From a virus: a stretch of DNA of 27,030 nt. Under the pieces are notes generated by a model. It did not search any database, was not told where the DNA came from, and was given only the letters and a program-made list of their open reading frames with translations. The translations under genes and the position numbers were made by a program. Below are positions 6,541 to 13,398 of the stretch, one piece after another. How positions within the stretch are numbered: the stretch's first letter is position 1; each line of letters begins with the position of its first letter. The stretch lies in IMG/VR virus record IMGVR_UViG_3300048065_000294, positions 1-27,030 of that record. One strand, given 5' to 3'.

Positions 6541-9033
6541 TTATGAATATAGCTTAAATGTAGAACCAATACCAGCGCGTAAGTCAACCCCTCCGCCGTC
6601 TTTGTACTTACGCACAGCGTAGTTTTTGCCTTGCAGCGGGGTCAAGTCGATATAGCGCATTGGTTGAGTGGCCTTCAGCGCCGTGATGCTGCTGTCACCT
6701 ATATTACCAAAGTCCGCTGGATTTACAACGCCAACCTCAAGGTCAGGGTATATAGCCTTCAGTTCTTTTATAACCTTGTTCGGCACGTCCTTGTAGGTGG
6801 TCTTAAAGTCTTTTGCGGTCCCATCGCGTAGCTTGGCTATGTCCGTGTAGTCAGGGAAATAGTAACGAGATGATCCGTCCTGCGCGGCCTTCTTAATAGC
6901 TTGGTGAAGCTGGTATCTCGAAGCTTGGCTCTGGGTCTTGAAAGGGCTGTTCGGCACAAACTCGATATCGTCACCACGCGGCGCGGTACCAGACTTACCT
7001 GTCTCGTATCTATACTGCTCGTATGCAGCCCTATCGTTGCCAGCTATTCTATCTAAAGCTCCACCAACAATCTCAGTGCGCTCATCGCTAATCTTTCTTG
7101 CGGCTGCGTCAACTTTGATACGCTCTGTGCGGAGTCTCCGTGTTTCCGTAGTCATATCAGCGTACTCATCATAATCTTTGCGGATGTTTGATATATTAAT
7201 GTCTTTTAAAGCATCTGGCACAACATCCGCGATTGTCTGAAGGAACTTAGGGTTGCTTATAGCAGGAGTCACTAACTCGTCCTTCGCCCTATTAGCCATC
7301 GTCAAAGCTAATTCAGCTACAGTGTCAAACTTTTCTTTATTGACTGCAAGGCTGGCTGCCTCACTAGCGTCCAGTCTCAGTACATTGGGATCTCCAATGA
7401 CCCTCGCGTCAGGACGTATACCAGCCAGTTCCTTAAAGAACGCCTCATTGTTCTTCTTAAAATCATCAAACGATGGACCCAGATCTTTGGTCACACCCTT
7501 CTTTACACCAAACTCGGTTATAGCTTTAATAGCGTCATCACTCAATCCAGAGTCTCTTAACAGGCGCATTTGCATAAACAACTCGCCTTTAACAGCGTTT
7601 TTTGTCATATCTGTAAGCGCGTACTTAGCCACCAATCTATCTGTTGGTGACACGCGCTCATCCATCATATCTATAACAGCCTTGTCTATTCTGGCGGTAT
7701 CCCCCAGAGTCAGATACCGCGCTCTTTTCGCTGTCGTTAAACGGCGCTTGTCATCAACGTCAGCCTGTATGCTTCGAGCCTTGGTCTGCTGCTCAAGTAA
7801 GCGCCGGTTAATATCCGGAAGTGTCTTTACCTGCGCGTCAGCCTCGAAAGCCTCTTCGTACTTATTGAACTTATTAACAAGCTGCGGCGATAACTCAACA
7901 AAGTCTCTGCCAAAACTGTCCCCCGCAGCCTCGGCGCGTTCTTTACGCGACAGCACTGACAGCAAGTCCTGCTGGTTTTCTTCACCAATGGTTGACGGCT
8001 TTCCACCATTCAAGGGATCTTCAAAATATGACTGACGTATGTGACCAACCGAGCCTTCAATGTCCGTGTGATGCGTTGCTTCATGCTGCCGCGCCGGGGC
8101 CAAGGCCGGATTGGTGGTTACCTTTTCATCATAAAACACAAGCTCTTCATAACTCTGCATACCCGGAGGCATGTTATTCACCCGCTGAGTGTCGGCATAC
8201 CGACCACCCTCCGCCTCAACCATGCGAATACGAGGACTGTTTGCTTCCAACTGCGCCGCTACTTGCTCAAGCGGGATCTTGCGAGTCTTGTTCTCCGTCA
8301 AGAACGAAGCCAACCCACTCACCTCTAACTCAGTCTTAGTTACCGAAGGCTGATTCTGTAGCCGCGCTAAATACTGCTCACCAGTCAAACCCTTCTTACC
8401 AGCGCCAACCTTGTTCTCCAGCAAAACATTCTCCAGCGGAGAATAGTCAGAACCAAAAATACCAAGAGTCTCACTTACCGGAGGGTTCACACCATAAGGC
8501 TGAAGGTCCGAGGTCCGAGCTTCACCGACCTTCTTCTCAAGCGGCACAAAACCATCTGACCCAGCTTCACGAACCATAGGTCCAAGGTCCGAGGACGGAG
8601 CTTCTACGTTCAATGATGGCGTTTCTAGTTCAGCGGCTCCAGATCCTTTGACCTCGATCCCCGAACCTCGGGTCTTGGTAGTCTGGGCAAACTTCATACC
8701 AATACCTGCGGCCAGTAACCCCGGGTCAAGGGCAGCGCCACCAATTAACCGCCCAGCAGTTTCTGCGGTACTACCTGTAGGACGATCATAGTTAACGCCA
8801 ACCGCCTCACCTAAGTCAGCGTATTTATCAATTAAGTATTCCGACCCAAGAAAGGGCTTGGTTCCCCCGGCTCCACCCATCAGAAGATTGGCGATGTCTA
8901 CAGGCGCACCTAAAAGATCAAACGGAGCGTACTTGGCACCACGAACAAATTCACCAGCCTGCTTGGGGTCAGTGCTGGTGCGGGGCATCGCAAAGTCAAA
9001 TGCTTCTGGATCGAAGTCAGAACGGTCAGCCAT
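6541..9033 (-). CDS. large polyvalent-type phage protein, probably injected or virion-associated
   Basis: The 830-residue product lies between terminase and portal. N-terminal residues 1-115 hold short hydrophobic Gly/Ala segments. Residues 218-365 match, by eye, a module of phage polyvalent proteins: VTKTELEVSGLASFL, later YEELVF, then GSVGHIRQSYF and GEENQQDLLS, equivalent to the ELEWLGL, HVRF and EEIQSDW landmarks of that module. A long helical, charged region follows (365-640). Near 690-740 the stretch SRYQLHQAIKKAAQDGSSRYYFPD resembles the alpha/beta module that ends many polyvalent proteins. The tail DGGGVDLRAGIGSTFKLYS matches other tails in this operon. Polyvalent proteins are thought to travel with the DNA into the host; the exact activity is unknown. 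A 9-residue repeat lies near 145 and 172. Confidence 0.75.
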   Translation of the reverse strand: MADRSDFDPEAFDFAMPRTSTDPKQAGEFVRGAKYAPFDLLGAPVDIANLLMGGAGGTKPFLGSEYLIDKYADLGEAVGVNYDRPTGSTAETAGRLIGGAALDPGLLAAGIGMKFAQTTKTRGSGIEVKGSGAAELETPSLNVEAPSSDLGPMVREAGSDGFVPLEKKVGEARTSDLQPYGVNPPVSETLGIFGSDYSPLENVLLENKVGAGKKGLTGEQYLARLQNQPSVTKTELEVSGLASFLTENKTRKIPLEQVAAQLEANSPRIRMVEAEGGRYADTQRVNNMPPGMQSYEELVFYDEKVTTNPALAPARQHEATHHTDIEGSVGHIRQSYFEDPLNGGKPSTIGEENQQDLLSVLSRKERAEAAGDSFGRDFVELSPQLVNKFNKYEEAFEADAQVKTLPDINRRLLEQQTKARSIQADVDDKRRLTTAKRARYLTLGDTARIDKAVIDMMDERVSPTDRLVAKYALTDMTKNAVKGELFMQMRLLRDSGLSDDAIKAITEFGVKKGVTKDLGPSFDDFKKNNEAFFKELAGIRPDARVIGDPNVLRLDASEAASLAVNKEKFDTVAELALTMANRAKDELVTPAISNPKFLQTIADVVPDALKDINISNIRKDYDEYADMTTETRRLRTERIKVDAAARKISDERTEIVGGALDRIAGNDRAAYEQYRYETGKSGTAPRGDDIEFVPNSPFKTQSQASRYQLHQAIKKAAQDGSSRYYFPDYTDIAKLRDGTAKDFKTTYKDVPNKVIKELKAIYPDLEVGVVNPADFGNIGDSSITALKATQPMRYIDLTPLQGKNYAVRKYKDGGGVDLRAGIGSTFKLYS

Positions 9034-10514
9034 TAATAATACTCTCTCACACGCGGTGGACCCCAGTCCTCGACTTCTTCACCGTCTAAAGTAATAAAAC
9101 CACCCTGCCTAAAACGCATTAGGGCCATAGTCATACTATCACAAAAGTCATCGTGTTCGCCATTAGGAAATGACGCTACTTCTTCTTTCACATCGTCCGC
9201 GAATTTTTCGTCCGGAGACCAGATTTTTCCAGATTCAAACAAGGGGGACACCATATGCATGCGGGTGGTCTTGTCCATTCCACCCCCACCCTTGCGCCGC
9301 CCGGGTGAATATGTACCCACAGGGAGGTTCAGTAACCGGAGTTCATCAGCCAAGGGCGTACCAGAAGCTTTCGCCTCGATCAGAATCAAATCAGGTTCCC
9401 AGTATTCGTTTTCTTCTATGGCTACGCTTTTTAATTCTGGAAAATTCCAGCGATCTTTCTTCGCATCAAGCAAAATCAAATGCTGATCACCGTCCTCGTG
9501 CGGCTGGAACACGCCCCACGTTGTAATCGCCGTGTAGTCAGCAGTCTCTTTTTTACTGTACGCCGTGTCGTAAGACTGGATTATATACTCCAAACGAGGG
9601 ATTTCTTCCTTTTCCCACGTCTGCCACCACTCTCGCTTGACCATAGCAACGTCATCGGACGTTGGATCCTGCTGCCACTGAGCATTCCATTTGCCCGGGG
9701 ACAGCGAAGCCTTTACCTTTAGAAGTTCGTCCTTGGCCCAGAATTCAGGCCACAATGGTTCCCCCGAAGGCATAATCGCCGGAAATTCTACCACTTCCCA
9801 CTGATCAGCCATCATATCCTTGGCTTGAGCTTGCAGTAACCGGCCCGTAATATCCTTCTTAGACCAGCGGGTCTGGACAATAATGATGGTTCCCCCCGGC
9901 TGAAGACGCTGGCGTGGCCCAGATGTGTACCACTCATAAGCATTATCATAAGCAGTAGACGACAAAGCGTCCTGCTCCGAGTGCGGATCGTCAATGATCA
10001 GCAAGTCAGCGCCACGACCAGTCATTGCAGCGCCCACCCCAGCCGCAAAGTATTCCCCGCCAGCGCTAGTCTCCCAGCGACCTGCTGCTTGGCTATCCGG
10101 TTTCAAGTCTGTGTTCGGAAACACATCCTTATATATCGGATCGGCAATCAAGTCACGAACCTTCCTACCGAAACGAACAGCAAGTTCCGTGTTCATAGTG
10201 GCCTGAATGATCTTTAACTTAGGATTTCGGCCCAAGAACCAAGACGGCATCAAGAAAGATGCAAATTCAGACTTAGAATGCCGGGGCGGCATGTTCACAA
10301 TCAGGCGTTTTAATTCACCACTAGCTATCCGCTCGAGCTTTTCAGCAATGATTCTATGATGGCGACCTTCGATAAAGCCGTCATAGACGTGCTTGACGTA
10401 GGGCAGGAAATACTTCTGGGCCTGTTCGCGGGTCTCCAACCTCTGTTTCTGCTCTTCCAGTAACAGGAGTTCTTTTAATACCTCGTCAGGCAATCCGTCT
10501 AAGTTATCTAACAT
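9033..10514 (-). CDS. terL: terminase large subunit
   Basis: The 493-residue product is the packaging motor. The ATPase half shows a Walker A variant PPRHSKSE (76-83), Walker B LLIIDD (171-176) and the QTRWS coupling motif (214-218). The nuclease half shows the RNase H-like acidic residues SYD316, LIE380 and DDFCD (455-459). It would cut concatemers and drive DNA through the portal. This is the first gene of the leftward late operon, and its stop overlaps the next start by one base. No Shine-Dalgarno sequence precedes the ATG, and a promoter-like pair upstream would place transcription start at the ATG. Unusually, the small-subunit candidate is 2.3 kb away beyond a block of opposite-strand genes. 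Confidence 0.95.
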   Translation of the reverse strand: MLDNLDGLPDEVLKELLLLEEQKQRLETREQAQKYFLPYVKHVYDGFIEGRHHRIIAEKLERIASGELKRLIVNMPPRHSKSEFASFLMPSWFLGRNPKLKIIQATMNTELAVRFGRKVRDLIADPIYKDVFPNTDLKPDSQAAGRWETSAGGEYFAAGVGAAMTGRGADLLIIDDPHSEQDALSSTAYDNAYEWYTSGPRQRLQPGGTIIIVQTRWSKKDITGRLLQAQAKDMMADQWEVVEFPAIMPSGEPLWPEFWAKDELLKVKASLSPGKWNAQWQQDPTSDDVAMVKREWWQTWEKEEIPRLEYIIQSYDTAYSKKETADYTAITTWGVFQPHEDGDQHLILLDAKKDRWNFPELKSVAIEENEYWEPDLILIEAKASGTPLADELRLLNLPVGTYSPGRRKGGGGMDKTTRMHMVSPLFESGKIWSPDEKFADDVKEEVASFPNGEHDDFCDSMTMALMRFRQGGFITLDGEEVEDWGPPRVREYY

Positions 10515-10520
10515 GACCGA

Positions 10521-10549
10521 ATGATAATACTTTCAAATGAATTTATCAA
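10521..10549 (-). promoter_or_regulatory. candidate late promoter for the terminase operon
   Basis: Read on the minus strand, TTGATA (10549-10544) and TATCAT (10526-10521) are separated by exactly 17 bases, a good sigma-70-type arrangement. The expected transcription start falls at or next to the A of the terminase ATG (10514), which has no ribosome binding site, so the message may be leaderless. Confidence 0.5.
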
Positions 10550-10579
10550 CCTAACTACTACAGGGCGCATGCCTAGTAA

Positions 10580-10603
10580 CCACCCCCCGAATATTGGGGG
10601 TGG
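10580..10603. repeat. GC-rich inverted repeat
   Basis: Arms CCACCCCC and GGGGGTGG form an 8-bp perfect stem around an 8-base loop in the divergent control region. No T-run follows on either strand, so a terminator is unlikely. A protein-binding site or a structured leader is possible. Confidence 0.45.
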
Positions 10604-10725
10604 GGGGTCGAGCAAGCCCGAACCTGCCTGACTATCTGAGCCAGTAACCCCAGCCTAGCATGTCTTATTTTATTCTGTAAAGCATTTTTTTATCATTTAT
10701 TGTCTTTTATTGTCTTATTTAATTG

Positions 10726-10755
10726 TTGACAGTCCTATAACCCGTATGGTCATAT
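10726..10755 (+). promoter_or_regulatory. candidate early promoter
   Basis: TTGACA at 10726 is a perfect -35 hexamer. The best -10 at 17-19 bases is poor (TCATAT near 10750), so either a non-standard promoter or an operator is involved. The same TTGACAGTC word recurs at 20532. Confidence 0.3.
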
Positions 10756-10788
10756 GGATTATAGCTTTTGAGCGAGAAAGGAAACGCT

Positions 10789-11040
10789 ATGACATTAAGA
10801 GACACAATCACCGAACAACTTAAGGGTCGTATCTTTAAGGCAACATTCACCAAGGCGGACGGTTCAACCCGTCAAGCTTATGGGCAGGTTGTTGTTGATG
10901 AAAGATTGACCGAAGATCACCCGACCATTGTCGCCTATTCCGATTTCACGGTTGGCGGCATCCGGCGGATGAAGCTCGAGCCAGATACAATCTGGACAAT
11001 CAAATCAGGTAAAACAATTATTAAGAGTGAGGCAGTATAA
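10789..11040 (+). CDS. small SH3/WYL_2-like protein
   Basis: The product has 83 residues, taking the ATG at 10789, which has AAGGA six bases upstream; a start at 10768 is possible but lacks such a site. After a short helix the sequence is mostly beta (FKATFTKADGSTRQAYGQVVVD, then KLEPDTIWTIKSGKTII), with the pattern of short SH3-like barrels such as the WYL_2 (DUF2693) group of phage proteins, in which a K-DG-x-R turn is typical. That assignment is tentative. It is the first gene of the rightward early block, a usual place for host takeover or regulatory proteins. Its stop overlaps the next ATG. Confidence 0.65.
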   Translation: MTLRDTITEQLKGRIFKATFTKADGSTRQAYGQVVVDERLTEDHPTIVAYSDFTVGGIRRMKLEPDTIWTIKSGKTIIKSEAV

Positions 11041-11465
11041 TGAAAAACGTAAACCTAACACATTTGTTCCTTGGCTTCGATGGCATCACCAAAGTTGAGT
11101 ATGAAGTAGACGGCACCGGTCGCGGCACCATGTACCTATGGCAAAGGGACGACAACGGCCATAGTGAAATAGTCATGTCAATTGGCTTGAACGAAGCCAG
11201 CAACGAGCGGGTCGAATTCAAGATCGAAGAACCGGCGGCGGCGGAGCCAGTCTATAGGGGCAAGCTTCGCCAGTTTGCACCGACAACACTAGCGGCAGCG
11301 GAACGGCGCTTGCGGCGCGGATGGTCGAGCAATGCAAGCTTGCGCCGCGTTACTGGCTTGGCGTACTCGAGCATTCCCGCAATGCTAACTGATCTACGCC
11401 GGTCGGGCGTAAAGATCGAGCGGCGGCGCGGGGTTGTTGGTCAATGGCGTGTCGCCAATGTTTAA
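11040..11465 (+). CDS. protein with a winged-helix-like C-terminus
   Basis: The 141-residue product appears to have two parts. Residues 1-62 are beta-rich (VEYEVDGTGRGTMYLWQ, HSEIVMSIGL). After an Ala/Glu/Pro linker (about 63-72), the C-terminal half is very basic and helical, with ASLRRVTGLAYSSIPAMLTDLRRSGVKIERR followed by a short strand, the profile of a winged-helix DNA-binding domain. The 3' half is notably GC-rich and Arg-rich against its neighbours. The gene is coupled to the upstream one by a TAATG overlap. A transcription regulator of the early region is a reasonable guess, not shown. Confidence 0.65.
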   Translation: MKNVNLTHLFLGFDGITKVEYEVDGTGRGTMYLWQRDDNGHSEIVMSIGLNEASNERVEFKIEEPAAAEPVYRGKLRQFAPTTLAAAERRLRRGWSSNASLRRVTGLAYSSIPAMLTDLRRSGVKIERRRGVVGQWRVANV

Positions 11466-11634
11466 GGCAGCGCGGATAGTGTTGGGGATAGCGGGCGCGA
11501 GCTTGCTATTCTCCGCCCTTGCTATCGAGCCAAGCGGGTCGGATGGCAGGTTCGTTGCTGAATTGTTCTTGCAATGCATGCTGATCGCCATTGGCATGAT
11601 GGTTCTAGCGACTATGTTTTGTTGGCGTCCATAA
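11458..11634 (+). CDS. 58-residue protein with two membrane segments
   Basis: The ATG at 11458 overlaps the stop of the preceding gene and gives a 58-residue product; a longer reading from 11434 is possible. Two hydrophobic segments are clear, about residues 5-23 (ARIVLGIAGASLLFSALAI) and 36-54 (LFLQCMLIAIGMMVLATMF), split by a polar turn with PSGSDGR. It is the last gene before a good terminator. Small membrane proteins in early phage regions often act in superinfection exclusion or membrane takeover; a holin-like protein is another option. No family is recognised. Confidence 0.6.
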   Translation: MFKAARIVLGIAGASLLFSALAIEPSGSDGRFVAELFLQCMLIAIGMMVLATMFCWRP

Positions 11635-11638
11635 ACTG

Positions 11639-11674
11639 AAACCCGCAGGTCGCAGGATTTGCGGGTTTTCTCTT
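11639..11674 (+). terminator. rho-independent terminator of the first early block
   Basis: AAACCCGCA (11639-11647) pairs with TGCGGGTTT (11660-11668), a 9-bp stem followed by a T-rich run. The loop contains the 12-mer CGCAGGTCGCAG, which recurs downstream of the GP88 gene. Confidence 0.75.
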
Positions 11675-11686
11675 ATCTTTATTTAT

Positions 11687-11714
11687 TTGATTATCTTATT
11701 TTTTTCTTTATAAT
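11687..11714 (+). promoter_or_regulatory. strong sigma-70-like promoter of the GP88 gene
   Basis: TTGATT (11687-11692) and a perfect TATAAT (11709-11714) are 16 bases apart, in a T-rich stretch directly after the preceding terminator and 36 bases before the GP88 start codon. Confidence 0.7.
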
Positions 11715-11749
11715 CTTTCCTATTAACAACCTGCAACGGAGTGAGAACC

Positions 11750-12367
11750 ATGCAACAAGTAAAAGACGACAAGCGAATGCTTTCCAACGTATCAAAAATG
11801 CCCGGGCATTCGATCAGCAGATCAGCCCGGCTTTGCCATGTCGGCCAGAAATTACGCAAGATCAAAGGCAGTACCTGCGAAAAATGTTATGCGCTCAAGG
11901 GCATGTATAACATGCCGAACGTAAAGGCAGCTATGGAACGGCGCGAGGATTTTTTCCACTCGATCGATTTTGTGCCTCGTATGGTCGCTGTATTAAACGC
12001 ATTACGCAAACCAGAATTTCGTTGGTTTGATAGTGGTGACGTGGATAGTGTCGCAATGGGGCATAACATTCTGGACGTATGCGAGGCGACACCGGACAAA
12101 ATGCATTGGATACCGTCACGAGAATATAAGATCTGGACGGCAGTTTTACGCACGCGAAACCTGCCTGCAAACGTCACGTTGCGAATGTCCGCCCATATGA
12201 TAGACGATGCACCGGCCAAAGCTTGGCAGAACACAAGCACCGTTGCCAGTCACGGCGGAAATATTACCGGCCACCTATGCCCCGCACCAACGCAGCAAGG
12301 CAAATGCGGGGATTGCCGCGCTTGCTGGTCGCGCTCGGTCGCCAACGTCACATATTATCAGCACTAG
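11750..12367 (+). CDS. GP88-family phage protein, Cys-rich
   Basis: The product has 205 residues from the ATG at 11750, chosen because CGGAG lies eight bases upstream; a GTG at 11741 is in frame. The pattern follows the phage family named after gene product 88: SKMPGHSISRSARLC, VGQKLRKIKGSTCEKCYALKGMY, then FRWFDSGDVDS, HWIPSREYKIW, and LRMSAHMIDD. Cysteines at 29, 43, 46, 177, 186, 189 and 192 suggest a metal site or Fe-S cluster, and the strand-helix alternation suggests an alpha/beta barrel. The biochemical role is unknown. It has its own promoter and terminator, so it is a self-contained transcription unit, like a moron gene. Confidence 0.85.
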   Translation: MQQVKDDKRMLSNVSKMPGHSISRSARLCHVGQKLRKIKGSTCEKCYALKGMYNMPNVKAAMERREDFFHSIDFVPRMVAVLNALRKPEFRWFDSGDVDSVAMGHNILDVCEATPDKMHWIPSREYKIWTAVLRTRNLPANVTLRMSAHMIDDAPAKAWQNTSTVASHGGNITGHLCPAPTQQGKCGDCRACWSRSVANVTYYQH

Positions 12368-12395
12368 GCCATTGACCAATCCACCACAACACGAT

Positions 12396-12409
12396 AGAAC
12401 CTAGGTTCT
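12396..12409. repeat. 14-base perfect palindrome
   Basis: AGAACCTAGGTTCT reads the same on both strands, just upstream of the GP88 terminator. It could be an operator or a leftover of recombination; chance is possible. Confidence 0.3.
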
Positions 12410-12416
12410 CGCTCCG

Positions 12417-12452
12417 CACCGGAGGCCGCAAGGCCTCCGGTGTTTGTGTCTT
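12417..12452 (+). terminator. rho-independent terminator of the GP88 gene
   Basis: CACCGGAGGCC (12417-12427) and GGCCTCCGGTG (12432-12442) form a perfect 11-bp stem with a GCAA tetraloop, followed by TTTGTGTCTT. Confidence 0.85.
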
Positions 12453-12463
12453 AGATCCAAGGG

Positions 12464-12583
12464 CGCAGGTCGCAGGTCGCAGACTCACGCAATAAAGCCC
12501 GCAGCCCACCCAGCCAAGGCGCAGGCGCGCAAGGCGCAGCACAATCCCTTCATCGATCCCACATACAAGGACGCAGGTCGCAG
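12464..12583. repeat. CGCAGGTCGCAG direct repeats downstream of GP88
   Basis: The 12-mer CGCAGGTCGCAG occurs at 12464-12475, where it continues as a third CGCAG unit to 12482, and at 12572-12583. A further copy at 11644-11655 lies upstream of the GP88 promoter, so copies flank the GP88 unit. Confidence 0.6.
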
Positions 12584-12904
12584 ATCCTCGATCCTCGAAC
12601 CTTGGATTTCCAGCACTTTACCGCCGTCAAATAAAAATACATCGCCGGTCAAGGGGTCGTGGAGCAAGAAAAAAGAAACGCCGTTGCAACGGTTATGCGC
12701 CAAATGCCACGCGATTTGAGACTTATTAACCGAAACTCGGTTACTTTTTATTATTTTCAACTCCAGCCAGACAGGCACACCATCCAAGCACAGATAAACG
12801 TCAGGCATGCCCTCGCCAGCGCGGTTCTCAATCCTCTGGTGATGTGTCCTTTTCGGTAAACTCTGCTTCAATAACGTCCACAGGCTTTTCTCTGTCTTTG
12901 GCAT
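12485..12904 (-). CDS. VRR-NUC/Holliday-resolvase-like nuclease
   Basis: The product has 139 residues from the ATG at 12904, which has AAGGG upstream. It shows the PD-(D/E)XK arrangement of VRR-NUC nucleases: E26, then GEGMPD35 on the first strand, then VWLE48-L-K50 on the next, and a later helix with SQIAWHLAH that often carries the supporting Gln. Such enzymes cut branched or structured DNA; in phages they resolve replication intermediates before packaging. It overlaps the terminase small-subunit candidate by 77 bases. The last 35 residues are low-complexity and coded by the CGCAGGTCGCAG repeat region, so the gene may have gained a new 3' end there. Confidence 0.8.
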   Translation of the reverse strand: MPKTEKSLWTLLKQSLPKRTHHQRIENRAGEGMPDVYLCLDGVPVWLELKIIKSNRVSVNKSQIAWHLAHNRCNGVSFFLLHDPLTGDVFLFDGGKVLEIQGSRIEDLRPASLYVGSMKGLCCALRACALAGWAAGFIA

Positions 12905-13394
12905 CTTCAACCCTTTTCATATCATCAAAGGCAGCCGGATACTGCTTGCGGATAGCAGCCAGCCTAGCAGTGATTTCATCGCGGCTTAGTTTATCTAGCT
13001 GGTGAATGTGGTTGGCCTCGCGGCGGTCGATTGTCAGGCCACCAAGGGCAGACCGGATCTTTTCCGCATTGATGGCAGCAGAAAACTGACCAGCCTCCTC
13101 CGCGCTGCGTGACAGTTCATCCAGCCGCTTTAGCTGACCAGTCAGGCTGATCGAGTACCGGCGTTCTCTGGCCTCGCGTAGTTCTTTTATCAGGGCAACA
13201 CAGTCAGGGAAATCACGACCGTTCAGCAGCTTCGAAGCTTGGACGTTCGCGCTGTCTTCCGAATAGCCCGCCTTCCTCGCACACTCCGCATTAGAATAGA
13301 CGCCCTCGACAATATATTTGGCAAACTCACGCTGCCTGTTAGTCAGTCCAGCAGGCCTGCCGCCCTTGCTTTTTACAGTGTTTTCTTTTTCCAT
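12828..13394 (-). CDS. terS: terminase small subunit (probable)
   Basis: The 188-residue protein has a helix-turn-helix N-terminus (LTNRQREFAKYIVEGVYSNAECARKAGYSEDSANVQASKLL, residues 17-57, quoted here only by its two halves NAECARKAGYS and ANVQASKLL). A central helical region for oligomerisation (62-118) and an acidic C-terminal tail follow. This is the usual outline of Terminase_2-type small subunits, which bind the packaging site and hand DNA to the large subunit. It is paired with a nuclease rather than with the large terminase. The ATG is preceded by GGTGAG, and that site lies inside one arm of a 17-bp inverted repeat. A general DNA-binding regulator is the alternative. Confidence 0.75.
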   Translation of the reverse strand: MEKENTVKSKGGRPAGLTNRQREFAKYIVEGVYSNAECARKAGYSEDSANVQASKLLNGRDFPDCVALIKELREARERRYSISLTGQLKRLDELSRSAEEAGQFSAAINAEKIRSALGGLTIDRREANHIHQLDKLSRDEITARLAAIRKQYPAAFDDMKRVEDAKDREKPVDVIEAEFTEKDTSPED

Positions 13395-13398
13395 AAGA

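Larger units (their letters stand above)
10515..10788. other. divergent control region between late and early genes
   Basis: About 274 bases separate the terminase ATG and the first rightward gene. The stretch holds a GC hairpin (10580-10603), a T-rich part with decamer TTATTGTCTT twice in tandem (10697-10716) and TGTCTTATTTWATT at 10661 and 10711, a promoter-like pair for each direction, and the word TTGACAGTC at 10726. No credible open frame is present. It probably governs the early/late switch. Confidence 0.7.

Noticed and set aside
7253-8035. 260-codon plus-strand frame opposite the polyvalent-type gene
   Set aside because: It is Ser/Leu/Ala-rich without motifs and lies entirely antisense to a gene with clear domain landmarks.
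8068-8085. HEATH at residues 317-321 of the 830-residue protein, an HExxH zinc-protease motif
   Set aside because: The surrounding residues line up by eye with the polyvalent-protein module, where this part is a histidine-bearing linker; no third zinc ligand or protease fold is evident, so the match is probably chance.
10596-10607. GGGGGTGGGGGG as a G-quadruplex
   Set aside because: Only two long G-runs are present; a stable four-run structure is not supported, and the G-run is explained by the adjoining inverted repeat.
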